Origin: an uncultured Ruminococcus sp.
Lineage (GTDB): Bacteria; Bacillota; Clostridia; Oscillospirales; Acutalibacteraceae
Assembly (NCBI GenBank): GCA_958403905.1
Contig: CATXZD010000002.1
Location: 62,001-126,000, forward strand
Length of the DNA stretch: 64,000 nt
Direction of reading: 5' to 3'
Shown here: positions 54,217 through 62,363 of the stretch, piece after piece
Layout of the letters: each line of letters starts with the position of its first letter
How positions within the stretch are numbered: the first letter of the stretch is position 1
Notes under the pieces: model-generated
Seen by the model: the letters and a program-made list of their open reading frames with translations, nothing else
Told to the model about the DNA's origin: nothing
Database searches by the model: none
Made by a program: the position numbers and the translations under genes

Positions 54217-54768
54217 TTATGATACAGAAAAGTATTCTGTAATAGATTGACCACCGCCTGAAATTCTTATCGGATAAGTTCCCGATGAAGTTCTTGTACC
54301 GACTTTCCATTCCCAGCTTACATAACCGCTACTGTCAGAGGTTTTTGTATAAAGACCTGCGGCAGTACTTGCACCGCTTTTATATGTAACGGTAATGCTG
54401 TAGTCTGTATTAGGTTCACCCTGAATACTGATTGAAGCATATTCACCGGGAGAAACATAAGATGTTACATAAGTAACCTCAATATTCTTCGGTGCTTCTG
54501 TTGGCTTTTCCGTAGGTTTTTCGGTCGGCTTTTCAGTTGGTTTCTTTGTTGTAGGTTCTTCCGTAGTTGGTTCTTCGGTTGTAGGCTCTGCTGTCGTATG
54601 CTCTTCGGTAGTAATTTCGACTGTAGTTGATTCTGCGGTTGTTTTGGCAACTGTTGCCATTGTTGAAGCAGAATCATTTTTACAAGATGCAGCGGAAAAA
54701 GCTACGTTTAACAAGCATACAATAGTTAAGATAACTGATGTTAATTTTTTAGAGCTATAATGTTTCAT
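54217..54768 (-). CDS. Lipoprotein with Thr/Glu/Pro repeat linker
   Basis: 183 residues. Signal peptide with lipobox-like SAASC (~25-29), then a T/E/P-rich stalk with EEPTTEEPTTKKP and three EKPT repeats (~50-92), then a ~90-residue beta-rich domain (EVTYVTSYVSPGEYASISI...YPIRISGGG). It is likely anchored outside the membrane with the domain displayed on a stalk. Surface or superinfection role is possible; not established. Confidence 0.7.
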   Translation of the reverse strand: MKHYSSKKLTSVILTIVCLLNVAFSAASCKNDSASTMATVAKTTAESTTVEITTEEHTTAEPTTEEPTTEEPTTKKPTEKPTEKPTEKPTEAPKNIEVTYVTSYVSPGEYASISIQGEPNTDYSITVTYKSGASTAAGLYTKTSDSSGYVSWEWKVGTRTSSGTYPIRISGGGQSITEYFSVS

Positions 54769-54795
54769 AGCATTCTCTCCTCAAAAATTATTGAG

Positions 54796-54849
54796 AAGTG
54801 AAGCTATCACATTTATTCTTTATATCTTATGATATTCGCAGTATCATAA
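54796..54849 (-). promoter_or_regulatory. Twin leader element 2 (hairpin with the same loop)
   Basis: An 8-bp stem (54827-54834 / 54842-54849) with the identical 7-nt loop, followed on the minus strand by AAAGAATAAATGTGATAG and CTTCACTTCTC, ~58 nt before the lipoprotein ATG. Confidence 0.5.
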
Positions 54850-54893
54850 AATTTTTAATATTATTTAGAACACGTCTATAATAGGCGTGTTTT

Positions 54894-55538
54894 TTATTTT
54901 GCTTGTTTATCGGTATATTTGCTGTTGCCAACAAGGTCGTCCGAATAATCAATAAGTTTCCTTTTACCTTGCTGATTAAGGGTATTGTAATTATTAAGTA
55001 ATTGCTTTTCATCATAGGTGAGTGGTTTTGAAATAAAAGATCTACCGGGGTCGGCAAGCTTTAATGAAGATAAGCGATCATCGTCCGGTAACAGTTCAAC
55101 AGGTTCAACCATAAGTATCTGCGCTAATTTTCCGATTTTCTTTACAACGCTGTTAGGAGTAAAGCCTTGTTCGCTTCTTTTTAAATCTTCAATATCTATT
55201 CCGCTTGCTTCGGCGAGCTCCTCAATAGACATTCCTGCTTCAATGCGTTTCCGATGTAGCTTTTCTGAAAAGGTCATTGGACGTTTTTTAGCTGTTTTAG
55301 TATTGTTATCTTCATCAATTGGCACGATACGACCGCTTGCAAGGCTTTCAAGATCTATGGAGAGTGTTTTACATATTTTAGAAATAGTATTTATACCAGT
55401 ACCGTCAATGCCTTTTTTTATCATTGAGTCAACGGTAGAGTATGGAATTTCAGCTGCTTGAGTGAAAGCACGTATACTTTTATACTTTGTTAAAATATAT
55501 TGTTTTAATTCACTTTCAATTGGAATTTTTGTAGACAT
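54894..55538 (-). CDS. Phage-type repressor with two HTH domains
   Basis: 214 residues. The first HTH-like part (~8-65: YKSIRAFTQAAEIPYSTVDSMIKKG) and the second XRE HTH (~92-145: RKRIEAGMSIEELAEASGIDIEDLKRSEQG) are both visible. ATG 55538 follows AGAGGTG. Divergent from the Cro-like gene, with shared operators between. Confidence 0.82.
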   Translation of the reverse strand: MSTKIPIESELKQYILTKYKSIRAFTQAAEIPYSTVDSMIKKGIDGTGINTISKICKTLSIDLESLASGRIVPIDEDNNTKTAKKRPMTFSEKLHRKRIEAGMSIEELAEASGIDIEDLKRSEQGFTPNSVVKKIGKLAQILMVEPVELLPDDDRLSSLKLADPGRSFISKPLTYDEKQLLNNYNTLNQQGKRKLIDYSDDLVGNSKYTDKQAK

Positions 55539-55558
55539 TTTATCACCTCTTTGCATTG

Positions 55559-55686
55559 ATTATAACACTCGTTTTGCAAAAATGCAATAAGAATTTACGA
55601 AATTACAAAAAATATTTTTAAAAAGCTATTGACAGTTTACGAAATATAGTGTATATTAAAATTGAAATTTACGAAATATCGTGAAT
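55559..55686. promoter_or_regulatory. Divergent lysogeny-switch promoters and three operators
   Basis: Minus promoter: TTGCAT (55582-55587) and TATAAT (55559-55564), 17-bp spacer. Plus promoter: TTGACA (55629-55634) and TATATT (55652-55657), 17-bp spacer. TTTACGAAAT occurs three times (55594, 55636, 55668), one copy lying inside the plus spacer; the last extends to a dyad TTTACGA-AATA-TCGTGAA. Confidence 0.8.
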
Positions 55687-55700
55687 ATGGAGGTGATTTG

Positions 55701-55910
55701 GTGTTCAAAAATCTCAAAGCAGAAATGGTACGAAAGGGTATTACTAATGAGAGGATTGCTGAATTATTAGGAATCAATGTTTGTACTGTTTCCGCAAAGC
55801 TAAATTCTTATGACAGACTTAAGTTTAATGAAGCGAAAAAGATTCAGAGCGAACTATTCCCGGAATGTTCAGTTGACTATCTTTTTGAAACCGAAGACCA
55901 GACCGCCTAA
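55701..55910 (+). CDS. Cro-like small HTH protein
   Basis: 69 residues (FKNLKAEMVRKGITNERIAELLGINVCTVSAKLN). GTG 55701 with GGAGGTG 5 bp upstream is preferred to the in-frame ATG 55662. Position opposite the repressor suggests the lytic regulator. Confidence 0.75.
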   Translation: MFKNLKAEMVRKGITNERIAELLGINVCTVSAKLNSYDRLKFNEAKKIQSELFPECSVDYLFETEDQTA

Positions 55911-55928
55911 CCGCAGCGGCAGAGAAAG
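55906..55928 (+). repeat. 23-bp direct repeat, copy 1
   Basis: Starts CCTAACCGCAGCGGCAG; repeated exactly at 56401-56423. Both copies sit just before a ribosome site and small gene. Confidence 0.75.
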
Positions 55929-55941
55929 GCAGGTGAGAGCG

Positions 55942-56124
55942 GTGAAAAACATCAGAACCCGAAAGTATAGAAAGACTGACGGTGATATTACAGTTCACAT
56001 TAACGGTTTTGCGGATAAACAGGAGCAGAAAGAAATCGCAAGAGTAATTCACACTTTGCTTATTCAGCGCAACCGCAGAAAATTCAAAGGTCACAAGCTG
56101 AACTACAAAATAAAAATCGGCTGA
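55942..56124 (+). CDS. Small basic phage-type protein
   Basis: 60 residues, GTG start (VKNIRTRKYRKTDGDITVHI...NRRKFKGHKL), with AGGTGAG upstream. Not recognised; basic, possibly nucleic-acid binding. Confidence 0.6.
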   Translation: MKNIRTRKYRKTDGDITVHINGFADKQEQKEIARVIHTLLIQRNRRKFKGHKLNYKIKIG

Positions 56125-56146
56125 GCCAATGCCCAACCGATGAAAC

Positions 56147-56344
56147 TTATTCTACAGCGTCAACTGAATCGTAATCAACATCAATATTTCCGTTCTTTTG
56201 ACAAGCTGTCAGATAAACCGAAGCAGGAACATCTTCTTCCGGCTGTGGTTCAAGGATTGATAAGGTTACATAATCCATTTTATCTGATTTCATAAGTTTT
56301 AATTGTTCGTAAAGTTCAGAAACCTTTACAGTGATTGTATCCAT
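56147..56344 (-). CDS. Small acidic protein
   Basis: 65 residues (MDTITVKVSELYEQLKLMKSD...), good AGGAGG before the ATG. It stands against the direction of its neighbours. Not recognised. Confidence 0.6.
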   Translation of the reverse strand: MDTITVKVSELYEQLKLMKSDKMDYVTLSILEPQPEEDVPASVYLTACQKNGNIDVDYDSVDAVE

Positions 56345-56400
56345 ATTTTTACCTCCTTTGATTTTATCTTATCACTACAGGAGATGAAAATCAACAACCA

Positions 56401-56423
56401 CCTAACCGCAGCGGCAGAGAAAG
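56401..56423 (+). repeat. 23-bp direct repeat, copy 2
   Basis: Identical to 55906-55928, before the HTH gene at 56434. Confidence 0.75.
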
Positions 56424-56433
56424 AGGTGAGAAG

Positions 56434-56682
56434 ATGGCAAAAAGGAAATTACCAAAGGAACATTGCTATTTTGCAGAAAACCTGAAACGTTTGCGTTTGA
56501 ATGCAAATCTTACGCAGACGTATGTAGCAGAACAAATAGGAGTGCAACGCACTACATATACAAAGTGGGAACGTGGCGATACTGAACCGTCATTTAGTTG
56601 CATATCAAAATTGATTGAGCTGTTTAACGAAGTCGGCAATGAAAAGGTTGACTATAACAAAATGTTCAGCAAGCCGAATTAA
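56434..56682 (+). CDS. XRE-family HTH protein
   Basis: 82 residues, essentially one HTH domain (LKRLRLNANLTQTYVAEQIGVQRTTYTKWERGD). AGAGGTG precedes the ATG. A second regulator in the early region. Confidence 0.8.
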   Translation: MAKRKLPKEHCYFAENLKRLRLNANLTQTYVAEQIGVQRTTYTKWERGDTEPSFSCISKLIELFNEVGNEKVDYNKMFSKPN

Positions 56683-56723
56683 CGAAAGACTTCAAACAGC
56701 ATATTATTTATGGAGGTGGTTTT

Positions 56724-56945
56724 GTGGCAGAGAAGAAAAAGAAGAATATGGCGTACAGCTATATTGAAGTCGGTGACGAAGTAATTAAATATGCAGAGGT
56801 TGACTTAACTACAGGTGAAACAACGTTTTTTCTTCCTCTTGCTGAAATTGATGAGTATGAAAAGAAAATGATGGACAATGTAGGCAGAAATATGAGCCGA
56901 TACATTGCAAATCACCCCGAATCTGCACTTTGGGGAAAAACATAA
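56724..56945 (+). CDS. Small hypothetical protein
   Basis: 73 residues, GTG start after GGAGGTGG (MAEKKKKNMAYSYIEVGDEVIKYAEVDLTTGET). Not recognised. Confidence 0.6.
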   Translation: MAEKKKKNMAYSYIEVGDEVIKYAEVDLTTGETTFFLPLAEIDEYEKKMMDNVGRNMSRYIANHPESALWGKT

Positions 56946-56965
56946 GTTCAGAGGAGCTGAAAACA

Positions 56966-57202
56966 ATGGAATATAAAAACACAGTTTATCCGAAACGAAA
57001 ACGCTGTAAAGGCTGCGGCCACAGACGTCCGATAAACGGTGATAAGGGTAAAGGACCCACAATATGCCATTATTTACTTGATACCGGCAAGGTGAGAGGT
57101 TGCCCTCCTGAGGAGTGCACTCACTATACAACAGAGAGATGTCATGAACAAGGCAAGTGGCAGACGTTGGAGGAGTTACAAAATGAGATACAGTCAGTAT
57201 AA
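56966..57202 (+). CDS. Small Cys-rich protein
   Basis: 78 residues with RCKGCGHRR, CHYLL, GCPPEECTHY and ERCHEQ: probably zinc-binding. ATG 56966 has AGAGGAG upstream. Overlaps the next gene by 20 bp. Confidence 0.62.
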   Translation: MEYKNTVYPKRKRCKGCGHRRPINGDKGKGPTICHYLLDTGKVRGCPPEECTHYTTERCHEQGKWQTLEELQNEIQSV

Positions 57203-57365
57203 AGATTATGACGTTGAATGTATGCTCAAAGGAGCAGAAGAGTATTGTAAAAAATACAGCGGTGCGCCGTGCTGCTTTTTCTGCAAGGAAAAGCAGACAT
57301 GCAGACAAGCCTGCAAGAATGAGCCAATTGTTTGTGACAACGCTGTATGTAAGGATAAAAAATAA
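57183..57365 (+). CDS. Small Cys-rich protein
   Basis: 60 residues with CCFFCKEKQTCRQACKN and CDNAVC. GGAGGAG precedes ATG 57183. Probably zinc-binding phage early protein. Confidence 0.62.
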   Translation: MRYSQYKDYDVECMLKGAEEYCKKYSGAPCCFFCKEKQTCRQACKNEPIVCDNAVCKDKK

Positions 57366-57379
57366 GGAGAAAATGTAAA

Positions 57380-57643
57380 ATGCAGAAGAAGATTGTGATT
57401 AACTTTAAGACAGGAAAGGTTAAGACATACGGAGGTATTGAACAGCGTCATATTGATCTTGCAAGAGCAAAGCTTTTTTCGGGTGAAGTTGAGCCTTGCA
57501 GAAAGGACAAAACTATCCGCAAGGTAAAGAAACTGTTTAGATGTATCAGGTATGCACTGAAAAAGAGTGAGCCGGCAAGGCGCATTACGGTATGCAGACC
57601 GATTATGATTGAGGGAGTTACATACTCAAATAGTAATAAATAG
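57380..57643 (+). CDS. Small basic hypothetical protein
   Basis: 87 residues (MQKKIVINFKTGKVKTYGG...), basic C-terminal half. AAGGAG 11 bp upstream. Not recognised. Confidence 0.6.
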   Translation: MQKKIVINFKTGKVKTYGGIEQRHIDLARAKLFSGEVEPCRKDKTIRKVKKLFRCIRYALKKSEPARRITVCRPIMIEGVTYSNSNK

Positions 57644-57650
57644 AAAAAGA

Positions 57651-57675
57651 CCGCTGAGGAAAATTCCTACAGCGG
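57651..57675. terminator. Hairpin before the ParB-like gene
   Basis: CCGCTG-GGAA / TTCC-CAGCGG; no strong T-run. May end the small-gene transcript. Confidence 0.5.
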
Positions 57676-57735
57676 CCAAAGCTTTTGACGAGATTATTAT
57701 AACATATTATGGAACAGAAGTAAAGAGGTACAAAA

Positions 57736-59079
57736 ATGGAAAATAAGATTGTAAACATTGAGATTGACAGACTCCTTCCGCATCCGCAGAACCCGAGAAA
57801 GAACTTGGACGATTTGTCGGAGCTTGCGGACAGCATCAAGAAGAACGGTATTCTTCAGAACCTGACCGTTGTTAAGGCTGATGAAGATAAATATACCGTA
57901 ATTATCGGGCACAGAAGATGTGCGGCGGCAAAGCTTGCAGGACTTACGGAACTGCCGTGCGTGATTGCCGAGATGGACGAAGCAAAGCAGATTGAAACAA
58001 TGCTTTGTGAGAACGTTCAGCGTTCAGAGCTTACATACGTTGAGCAGGCAGAGGGTTTTCAGCTTTTGCTTGATATGGGTTTCAGCGTGCCTGATGTCGC
58101 AGAAAAAACAGGCTTTTCAGAGAGCACAGTCAGAAGAAGAACAAGCCTTATTTCAATGGGACTTGACAGGGACAAGCTTGTGAAGTCGCAGAGCAGGAAT
58201 ATCTCGCTTGAAGATTATGCAAAGCTGCAGAATATTGAGGACGTCAAGGAGCGTAACGAACTGCTAGACAGTCTGGGAACGAACAATTTTAACAATAAAT
58301 ATGCGACAGCAATTGAACGTCAGAAGAAGAAAAGTGTGCTTGACGAGATTGAGGACGTCTTAAAGCAGTTTGCAGAAAAGAGCGAGGAAGAACCGAATTA
58401 TTGGTTAAGAGATTCTGAATATTCTTTTGTAAAACGGTTTTACAACAAGTCAGAAATTACTGACGATTATTCCGAAGATGAACTTTACTGCTATTACAGA
58501 AGCGATTACAGTGTTGCTCTTTATAAAAAGAAAAGCAAAGAGGAACGCACAGCCGAAGAAGAAAAAAGGCTTAAATTAGAAGAAAGACACGCAAAACTTG
58601 AAGAATTTCGCATAAAAGCAAAAGAAATTTCTAAAAGAATGTATGATTTGCGTGTTGATTTTCTGAAAAACTATGTTGGCAAGAACTCTGATGTAGAGAT
58701 TATTACAAAGGCGATTATTGAAGCTGTAGTTGTGCAAAATTACGAATTATGGGATTTTGACTGCTTTAATGAAATGACAGCTATCGGAATTGTCATTGAC
58801 GAAGATAACGAGTGCTTGAATTTTGAGAATATATATGAAAGATTCCCGAGGAGAGTTTTGCTTGCTTATACTCTGGCTGTTCTTGGCGACAATGATACGT
58901 TGAATCATATTAACATTTACAGCTCTGAAAAGCCTTATAATCCGTCAGTAAAGCTTAACAGAATTTACAGTCTGCTCTGCAAGCTCGGCTATGAAATGAG
59001 CGACGAGGAAAAGCAGTTGCGTGACGGAACGCACAGCATTTATATGGTGAACAAGGATGAAGAATCAGAAGACGATTAA
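57736..59079 (+). CDS. ParB/Spo0J-family protein
   Basis: 447 residues. ParB N-domain (IEIDRLLPHPQNPRKNLDDLSELADSI; TVIIGHRRCAAAKLAGL, residues ~5-90) with the CTP-binding GHRR, HTH (QLLLDMGFSVPDVAEKTGFSESTVRRR, ~115-150), then a long charged region with a coiled coil (~255-305) not typical of chromosomal ParB. No ParA is adjacent, so a phage or plasmid regulator/nuclease-type role is possible. Confidence 0.83.
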   Translation: MENKIVNIEIDRLLPHPQNPRKNLDDLSELADSIKKNGILQNLTVVKADEDKYTVIIGHRRCAAAKLAGLTELPCVIAEMDEAKQIETMLCENVQRSELTYVEQAEGFQLLLDMGFSVPDVAEKTGFSESTVRRRTSLISMGLDRDKLVKSQSRNISLEDYAKLQNIEDVKERNELLDSLGTNNFNNKYATAIERQKKKSVLDEIEDVLKQFAEKSEEEPNYWLRDSEYSFVKRFYNKSEITDDYSEDELYCYYRSDYSVALYKKKSKEERTAEEEKRLKLEERHAKLEEFRIKAKEISKRMYDLRVDFLKNYVGKNSDVEIITKAIIEAVVVQNYELWDFDCFNEMTAIGIVIDEDNECLNFENIYERFPRRVLLAYTLAVLGDNDTLNHINIYSSEKPYNPSVKLNRIYSLLCKLGYEMSDEEKQLRDGTHSIYMVNKDEESEDD

Positions 59080-59749
59080 AGCGCTTGATGATTTTGCAAT
59101 GTCATACATAAAGGGCGAGATTGAACCAGTGACTATATGGAGCCTGTGCCCCGTAGATCAGATTACGGTGCTTGCATTTATCAACATTTATTCAAGCTGT
59201 TTGCAAGGCTTTATGAGCAGAGAGTCGTGCAAGGCGGCGAAGCTTAAGATTATGTCACAGCACGAATTGCTGTCAAGCCGGATAAGTTGGTCTGAAACAA
59301 TATACTTAAAGTTTATTAGAATCGTGAAGGATGCAGGCACAAAAACCTGTGATATGGTAAAGGCGATAAAGGAAAATGAACCTTTAAAGGCTTTGCAGTA
59401 TGCGTTGGAGGCACTTGATATTTATCAGGGCGGAAATATTTATTTACAGATGTTCTTTGCCACCTGCAACGATTCAGAGTTTAAAAGCAAAGCTCTGAAC
59501 GAGGGCAAGGAGTATGTTGAGAAGTTAGGCGAAAGGTACGATAGCGAGATACCGTATGCGAGAATGATTGAGCGGTTTTATGCCGCCGCCGATGAGGACG
59601 GTATGGCAGAGGTGTTTAAGTATCTTGACTCTGACAGATATGTACCGCTTGCCGATGACCTTAAGGAAATAGAAAAGATTGACGATGAAAAGGTCAGAAA
59701 AAAGATTTTAGACAGGATTGGCGTACTTTACTATGAAAAAAGAATGTAA
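59057..59749 (+). CDS. Hypothetical protein after ParB-like
   Basis: 230 residues, helical, overlapping the ParB-like gene by 23 bp and the next by 17 bp, so translationally coupled. No recognised motif. Confidence 0.65.
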   Translation: MKNQKTIKALDDFAMSYIKGEIEPVTIWSLCPVDQITVLAFINIYSSCLQGFMSRESCKAAKLKIMSQHELLSSRISWSETIYLKFIRIVKDAGTKTCDMVKAIKENEPLKALQYALEALDIYQGGNIYLQMFFATCNDSEFKSKALNEGKEYVEKLGERYDSEIPYARMIERFYAAADEDGMAEVFKYLDSDRYVPLADDLKEIEKIDDEKVRKKILDRIGVLYYEKRM

Positions 59750-60407
59750 AAATTGCTTGTATTACGGACATTGCACTGCGAGGAGCAGGGGCGTTGCCTG
59801 TAATTGCTGGAAAAAATTTGTTAAATCAAAACGAAAGGAAAAGACAATGAGAAAAAGAATGTTAAAGAAAAGACTCTCTGAGCTTGAACAGGCTAATCTC
59901 GATAAAACTTCGGAGATAGCAATACTCAGAAAAGAGAAAACATACCTTCAGAACAGAAACAATGATTTGAAAAATCAGATTATGAAGTTGTCACTTCTGA
60001 AAAATGACAGGAAATGCGAAAGACTTGAAGCGGAAAACAAAAAACTGTTTGAAGCTTTTGAAATAATAAAAGAAGAAAACGAAAAGCTGTTTAATGAAAT
60101 TAACGATTTGATTGATGAAAATGATAAGCTCGTAGAAAAAGTACTGAATATTCAAGCTGACAAAGAGGGGCTTATTGAGTACGTTAAGAAATTAAGGTAT
60201 ATGCACAGTTGCGCTGAGGACGAAATCAAACGGCTTAACGAGATTTGCGATATGCTGAACAACAACATTGAGGCGCAGAACGTGACAGCGGCGCAGAATG
60301 ATATGGAGTTTTACAAGCTTGTTGAGCAGAACGCATTTCTTGCCGGTGAGGTAAAGGCATATCAGGCGGCACTGCCGAAAGCAGAAATAGTCATAAGCGA
60401 AGAATAA
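59733..60407 (+). CDS. Coiled-coil protein with Cys cluster at the N-terminus
   Basis: 224 residues. Residues ~4-25 hold four Cys and a His (CKNCLYYGHCTARSRGVACNC); residues ~50-200 are a long coiled coil. ATG 59733 chosen because of the coupled overlap. Function unknown. Confidence 0.65.
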   Translation: MKKECKNCLYYGHCTARSRGVACNCWKKFVKSKRKEKTMRKRMLKKRLSELEQANLDKTSEIAILRKEKTYLQNRNNDLKNQIMKLSLLKNDRKCERLEAENKKLFEAFEIIKEENEKLFNEINDLIDENDKLVEKVLNIQADKEGLIEYVKKLRYMHSCAEDEIKRLNEICDMLNNNIEAQNVTAAQNDMEFYKLVEQNAFLAGEVKAYQAALPKAEIVISEE

Positions 60408-60417
60408 ATCAGGTTTA

Positions 60418-60522
60418 AAGCCCCACACAATTTCAAATAATCTTCTTCATCAAACTTCTTTCAATTCAAATTTTATCGGGGCTTGAACATACAATGCACC
60501 TGCATCACATGGTGCAGGTGCA
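60418..60522 (+). promoter_or_regulatory. Structured leader of the retroelement operon
   Basis: AAGCCCC (60418-60424) can pair with GGGGCTT (60478-60484). A 10-bp perfect hairpin TGCACCTGCA / TGCAGGTGCA (60495-60522) follows, 22 bp before the first target gene. No clear promoter was picked out. Confidence 0.5.
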
Positions 60523-60544
60523 AAAATTAAGGAGAAATTCAAAA

Positions 60545-61153
60545 ATGAAAAATTACATCAAAATCAACAATCAGAAAATCGCATTGACTGATGAACAGGT
60601 AAAAGAAATTCAGCAGAGTTTTGGCATTGAGCAAATAAAACTTGCTGACATTCCAGTTGGTGAAACTTTCAAAGTCGGTAAATATGAATTTATTGTACTT
60701 GAACAATCAAACGACACTACGGCGGTAATCTTAAAGGATTTACTTTTTGAAAACAAAGAATTTGGCAAAGACAATAACTATAAGGCTTCATATGTTGATG
60801 ATCTTTGCGACGATTTTGCAGATGAAATTTCAGAGATTATCGGCAAGGACAATTTGATTGAACATACCGTTGACTTGACTTCTGACGACGGATTGAAAGA
60901 CTACGGCAAAATTAAGTGTTTTATGTCTTTGCTTACAACTGACCTGTACCGCCGTTATGTTGAAATCCTTGACAAATATAAGGTCAAGAAATGGTGGTGG
61001 CTTGCTACGGCTTTCAGTACACCGAAACACGATCCCGATAATTGGGTGAAATGCGTTTCGCCGTCGGGCTGCGTTTACGACGGCAGCTACAACGGCATTG
61101 GCGGCGTTCGCCCGTTTTGTATCTTAAATTCTAATATCTTTGTATCTAAATAA
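60545..61153 (+). CDS. DGR target protein 1 (variable protein)
   Basis: 202 residues. The N-terminal ~45 residues are helical/linker, then LADIPVGETFKVGKYEFIVL, a WWWLAT motif (~156) and a C-terminal CVSPSG...GVRPF block resembling the C-type-lectin-like/DUF6273-type fold of gut DGR targets. The variable repeat (61053-61114) encodes CVSPSGCVYDGSYNGIGGV; at codon level the changes alter TR-encoded Tyr, Ile and Asn residues. AAGGAG precedes the ATG. Confidence 0.85.
   Translation: MKNYIKINNQKIALTDEQVKEIQQSFGIEQIKLADIPVGETFKVGKYEFIVLEQSNDTTAVILKDLLFENKEFGKDNNYKASYVDDLCDDFADEISEIIGKDNLIEHTVDLTSDDGLKDYGKIKCFMSLLTTDLYRRYVEILDKYKVKKWWWLATAFSTPKHDPDNWVKCVSPSGCVYDGSYNGIGGVRPFCILNSNIFVSK
61053..61114 (+). 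repeat. Variable repeat VR1
   Basis: 62 bp aligned without gaps to TR (62191-62252). Twelve mismatches, all at TR adenines (ten A to G, two A to T). One further A to T lies 2 bp past the shared block. The last 13 codons of target 1 follow. Confidence 0.95.
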
Positions 61154-61167
61154 GGAGTGTAAAAACT

Positions 61168-61782
61168 ATGGATAATACTTTAAAGGTTAATTTTGAAAAT
61201 CTTTCAGAAAGCGAAAGAAAGCAGTTGTTAAGTTTGGTTGAAAAATCAAACAAGGCGGTAAAGCTGTCTGATATTCCAGTCGGACATACATTTAAGATTG
61301 GTGATGTTACATACATAAAATTAGCGGATAAAGACGGCGTAACAACTGCTGTGACAAAGGACATTATCTTCAAATCTGATTTCGGCGACAACAATAATTT
61401 TGCAAAAAGCAAGGTGTTTGAAAAGTTAAACAATGAGTTCTTGCCAAAGGTTGCAGAAATAATCGGCATTGAAAATATCTGTGACATTACAACAGATTTG
61501 ACAACGCTTGACGGCTTAAAGCCTTATGAGCCTATGACATCAAAAATCAGCTTGCCGACACTGGACTTCTACCGTGAAAATGTAGAAATATTTGATAGAC
61601 ACAAAGTTTCTTCTTGGTGGTGGCTTGCAACTCCTGAAAGTGCAAAACCACACGACGATCCAAAATGGATAGTTTGCGTTTCGCCGTCGGGCTGCATTGA
61701 CTTCAACAACTACAGCGGCATTAGCGGCGTTCGCCCGCTTTTGAACTTTGTATCTTCTATCTCTGTATCTTGTGAGGACTAA
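61168..61782 (+). CDS. DGR target protein 2 (variable protein)
   Basis: 204 residues, the same architecture as target 1 (LSDIPVGHTFKIGDVTYIKL; WWWLATPESAKPHDDPKWIVCVSPSG; GVRPLLNF). It is a diverged tandem paralogue, 14 bp after target 1. VR2 (61676-61737) sits at its C-terminus. Confidence 0.85.
   Translation: MDNTLKVNFENLSESERKQLLSLVEKSNKAVKLSDIPVGHTFKIGDVTYIKLADKDGVTTAVTKDIIFKSDFGDNNNFAKSKVFEKLNNEFLPKVAEIIGIENICDITTDLTTLDGLKPYEPMTSKISLPTLDFYRENVEIFDRHKVSSWWWLATPESAKPHDDPKWIVCVSPSGCIDFNNYSGISGVRPLLNFVSSISVSCED
61676..61737 (+). repeat. Variable repeat VR2
   Basis: 62 bp, nine mismatches to TR, all at TR adenines (six A to G, three A to T). VR1 and VR2 differ from each other, so they were varied separately. 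Confidence 0.95.
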
Positions 61783-61787
61783 AAATA

Positions 61788-62156
61788 ATGGCTGACACTG
61801 ATTTAAAAGTAATTGTAAAAGCTAAAGAGCTTGCAATACATTCTTTTAGATTAACTTCAAATTGCAATAGATACCCTAAAAAGTACCGTCATTCATTAGT
61901 AGATAAAATTCAGATTAAGAGCCTTGAAATTTACGAAACATTGCTTGAAGCAAATCGCATTAACAATGTTACCAATAAATTTTTGAGGTGTGAAACGATA
62001 ACAAAAGCAATTACATATTGTGATGAAATGCTGTTTTACATTGAATTGTCTATGAATTTATCTTTACTTAAGAAACAATCGGCGGCTTACTGGTCGAAAA
62101 TGGTTTCAGATGTAAAGTTTATGTCTATTGCTTGGAGAACCAAAGAGCGAAAATAA
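61788..62156 (+). CDS. avd: Accessory variability determinant (Avd-like four-helix bundle)
   Basis: 122 residues, all helical and basic (SFRLTSNCNRYPKKYRHSLVDKIQIKSLEIYETLLEANRI; AYWSKMVSDVKFMSIAWR). Avd pentamers bind the reverse transcriptase and TR RNA in known DGRs. Immediately after target 2 and 34 bp before TR. Confidence 0.88.
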   Translation: MADTDLKVIVKAKELAIHSFRLTSNCNRYPKKYRHSLVDKIQIKSLEIYETLLEANRINNVTNKFLRCETITKAITYCDEMLFYIELSMNLSLLKKQSAAYWSKMVSDVKFMSIAWRTKERK

Positions 62157-62190
62157 AAATTATTATGGGTTGTGCGTTGTATTTTTCTTT

Positions 62191-62252
62191 GCGTTTCGCC
62201 GTCGGGCTACATTAACAACAACAACTACAACAACAATAACGGCGTTCGCCCG
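62191..62252 (+). repeat. Template repeat (TR)
   Basis: Begins GCGTTTCGCCGTCGGGCT and ends GGCGTTCGCCCG, sequences identical in both VRs. The 32 bp between hold all 19 adenines of the repeat, mostly as AAC codons (translating as YINNNNYNNNN). AAC is the usual DGR codon because A-mutagenesis then gives many amino acids and no stop. Confidence 0.95.
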
Positions 62253-62363
62253 TATTGGTGGAAAGTTAGACAGAGTAGGCATAAGCCGAAATCAATACAC
62301 CACTTCATCAAAAGAATGCACAACCTTTCTTTGAAAAAAGATAAACAAAAAGGACTATGCTGT

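Noticed and set aside
62172..62363. Extension of the reverse transcriptase upstream through the template repeat
   Set aside because: The frame is open, but it would translate TR; ATG 62364 has a ribosome site and begins at the usual family start.
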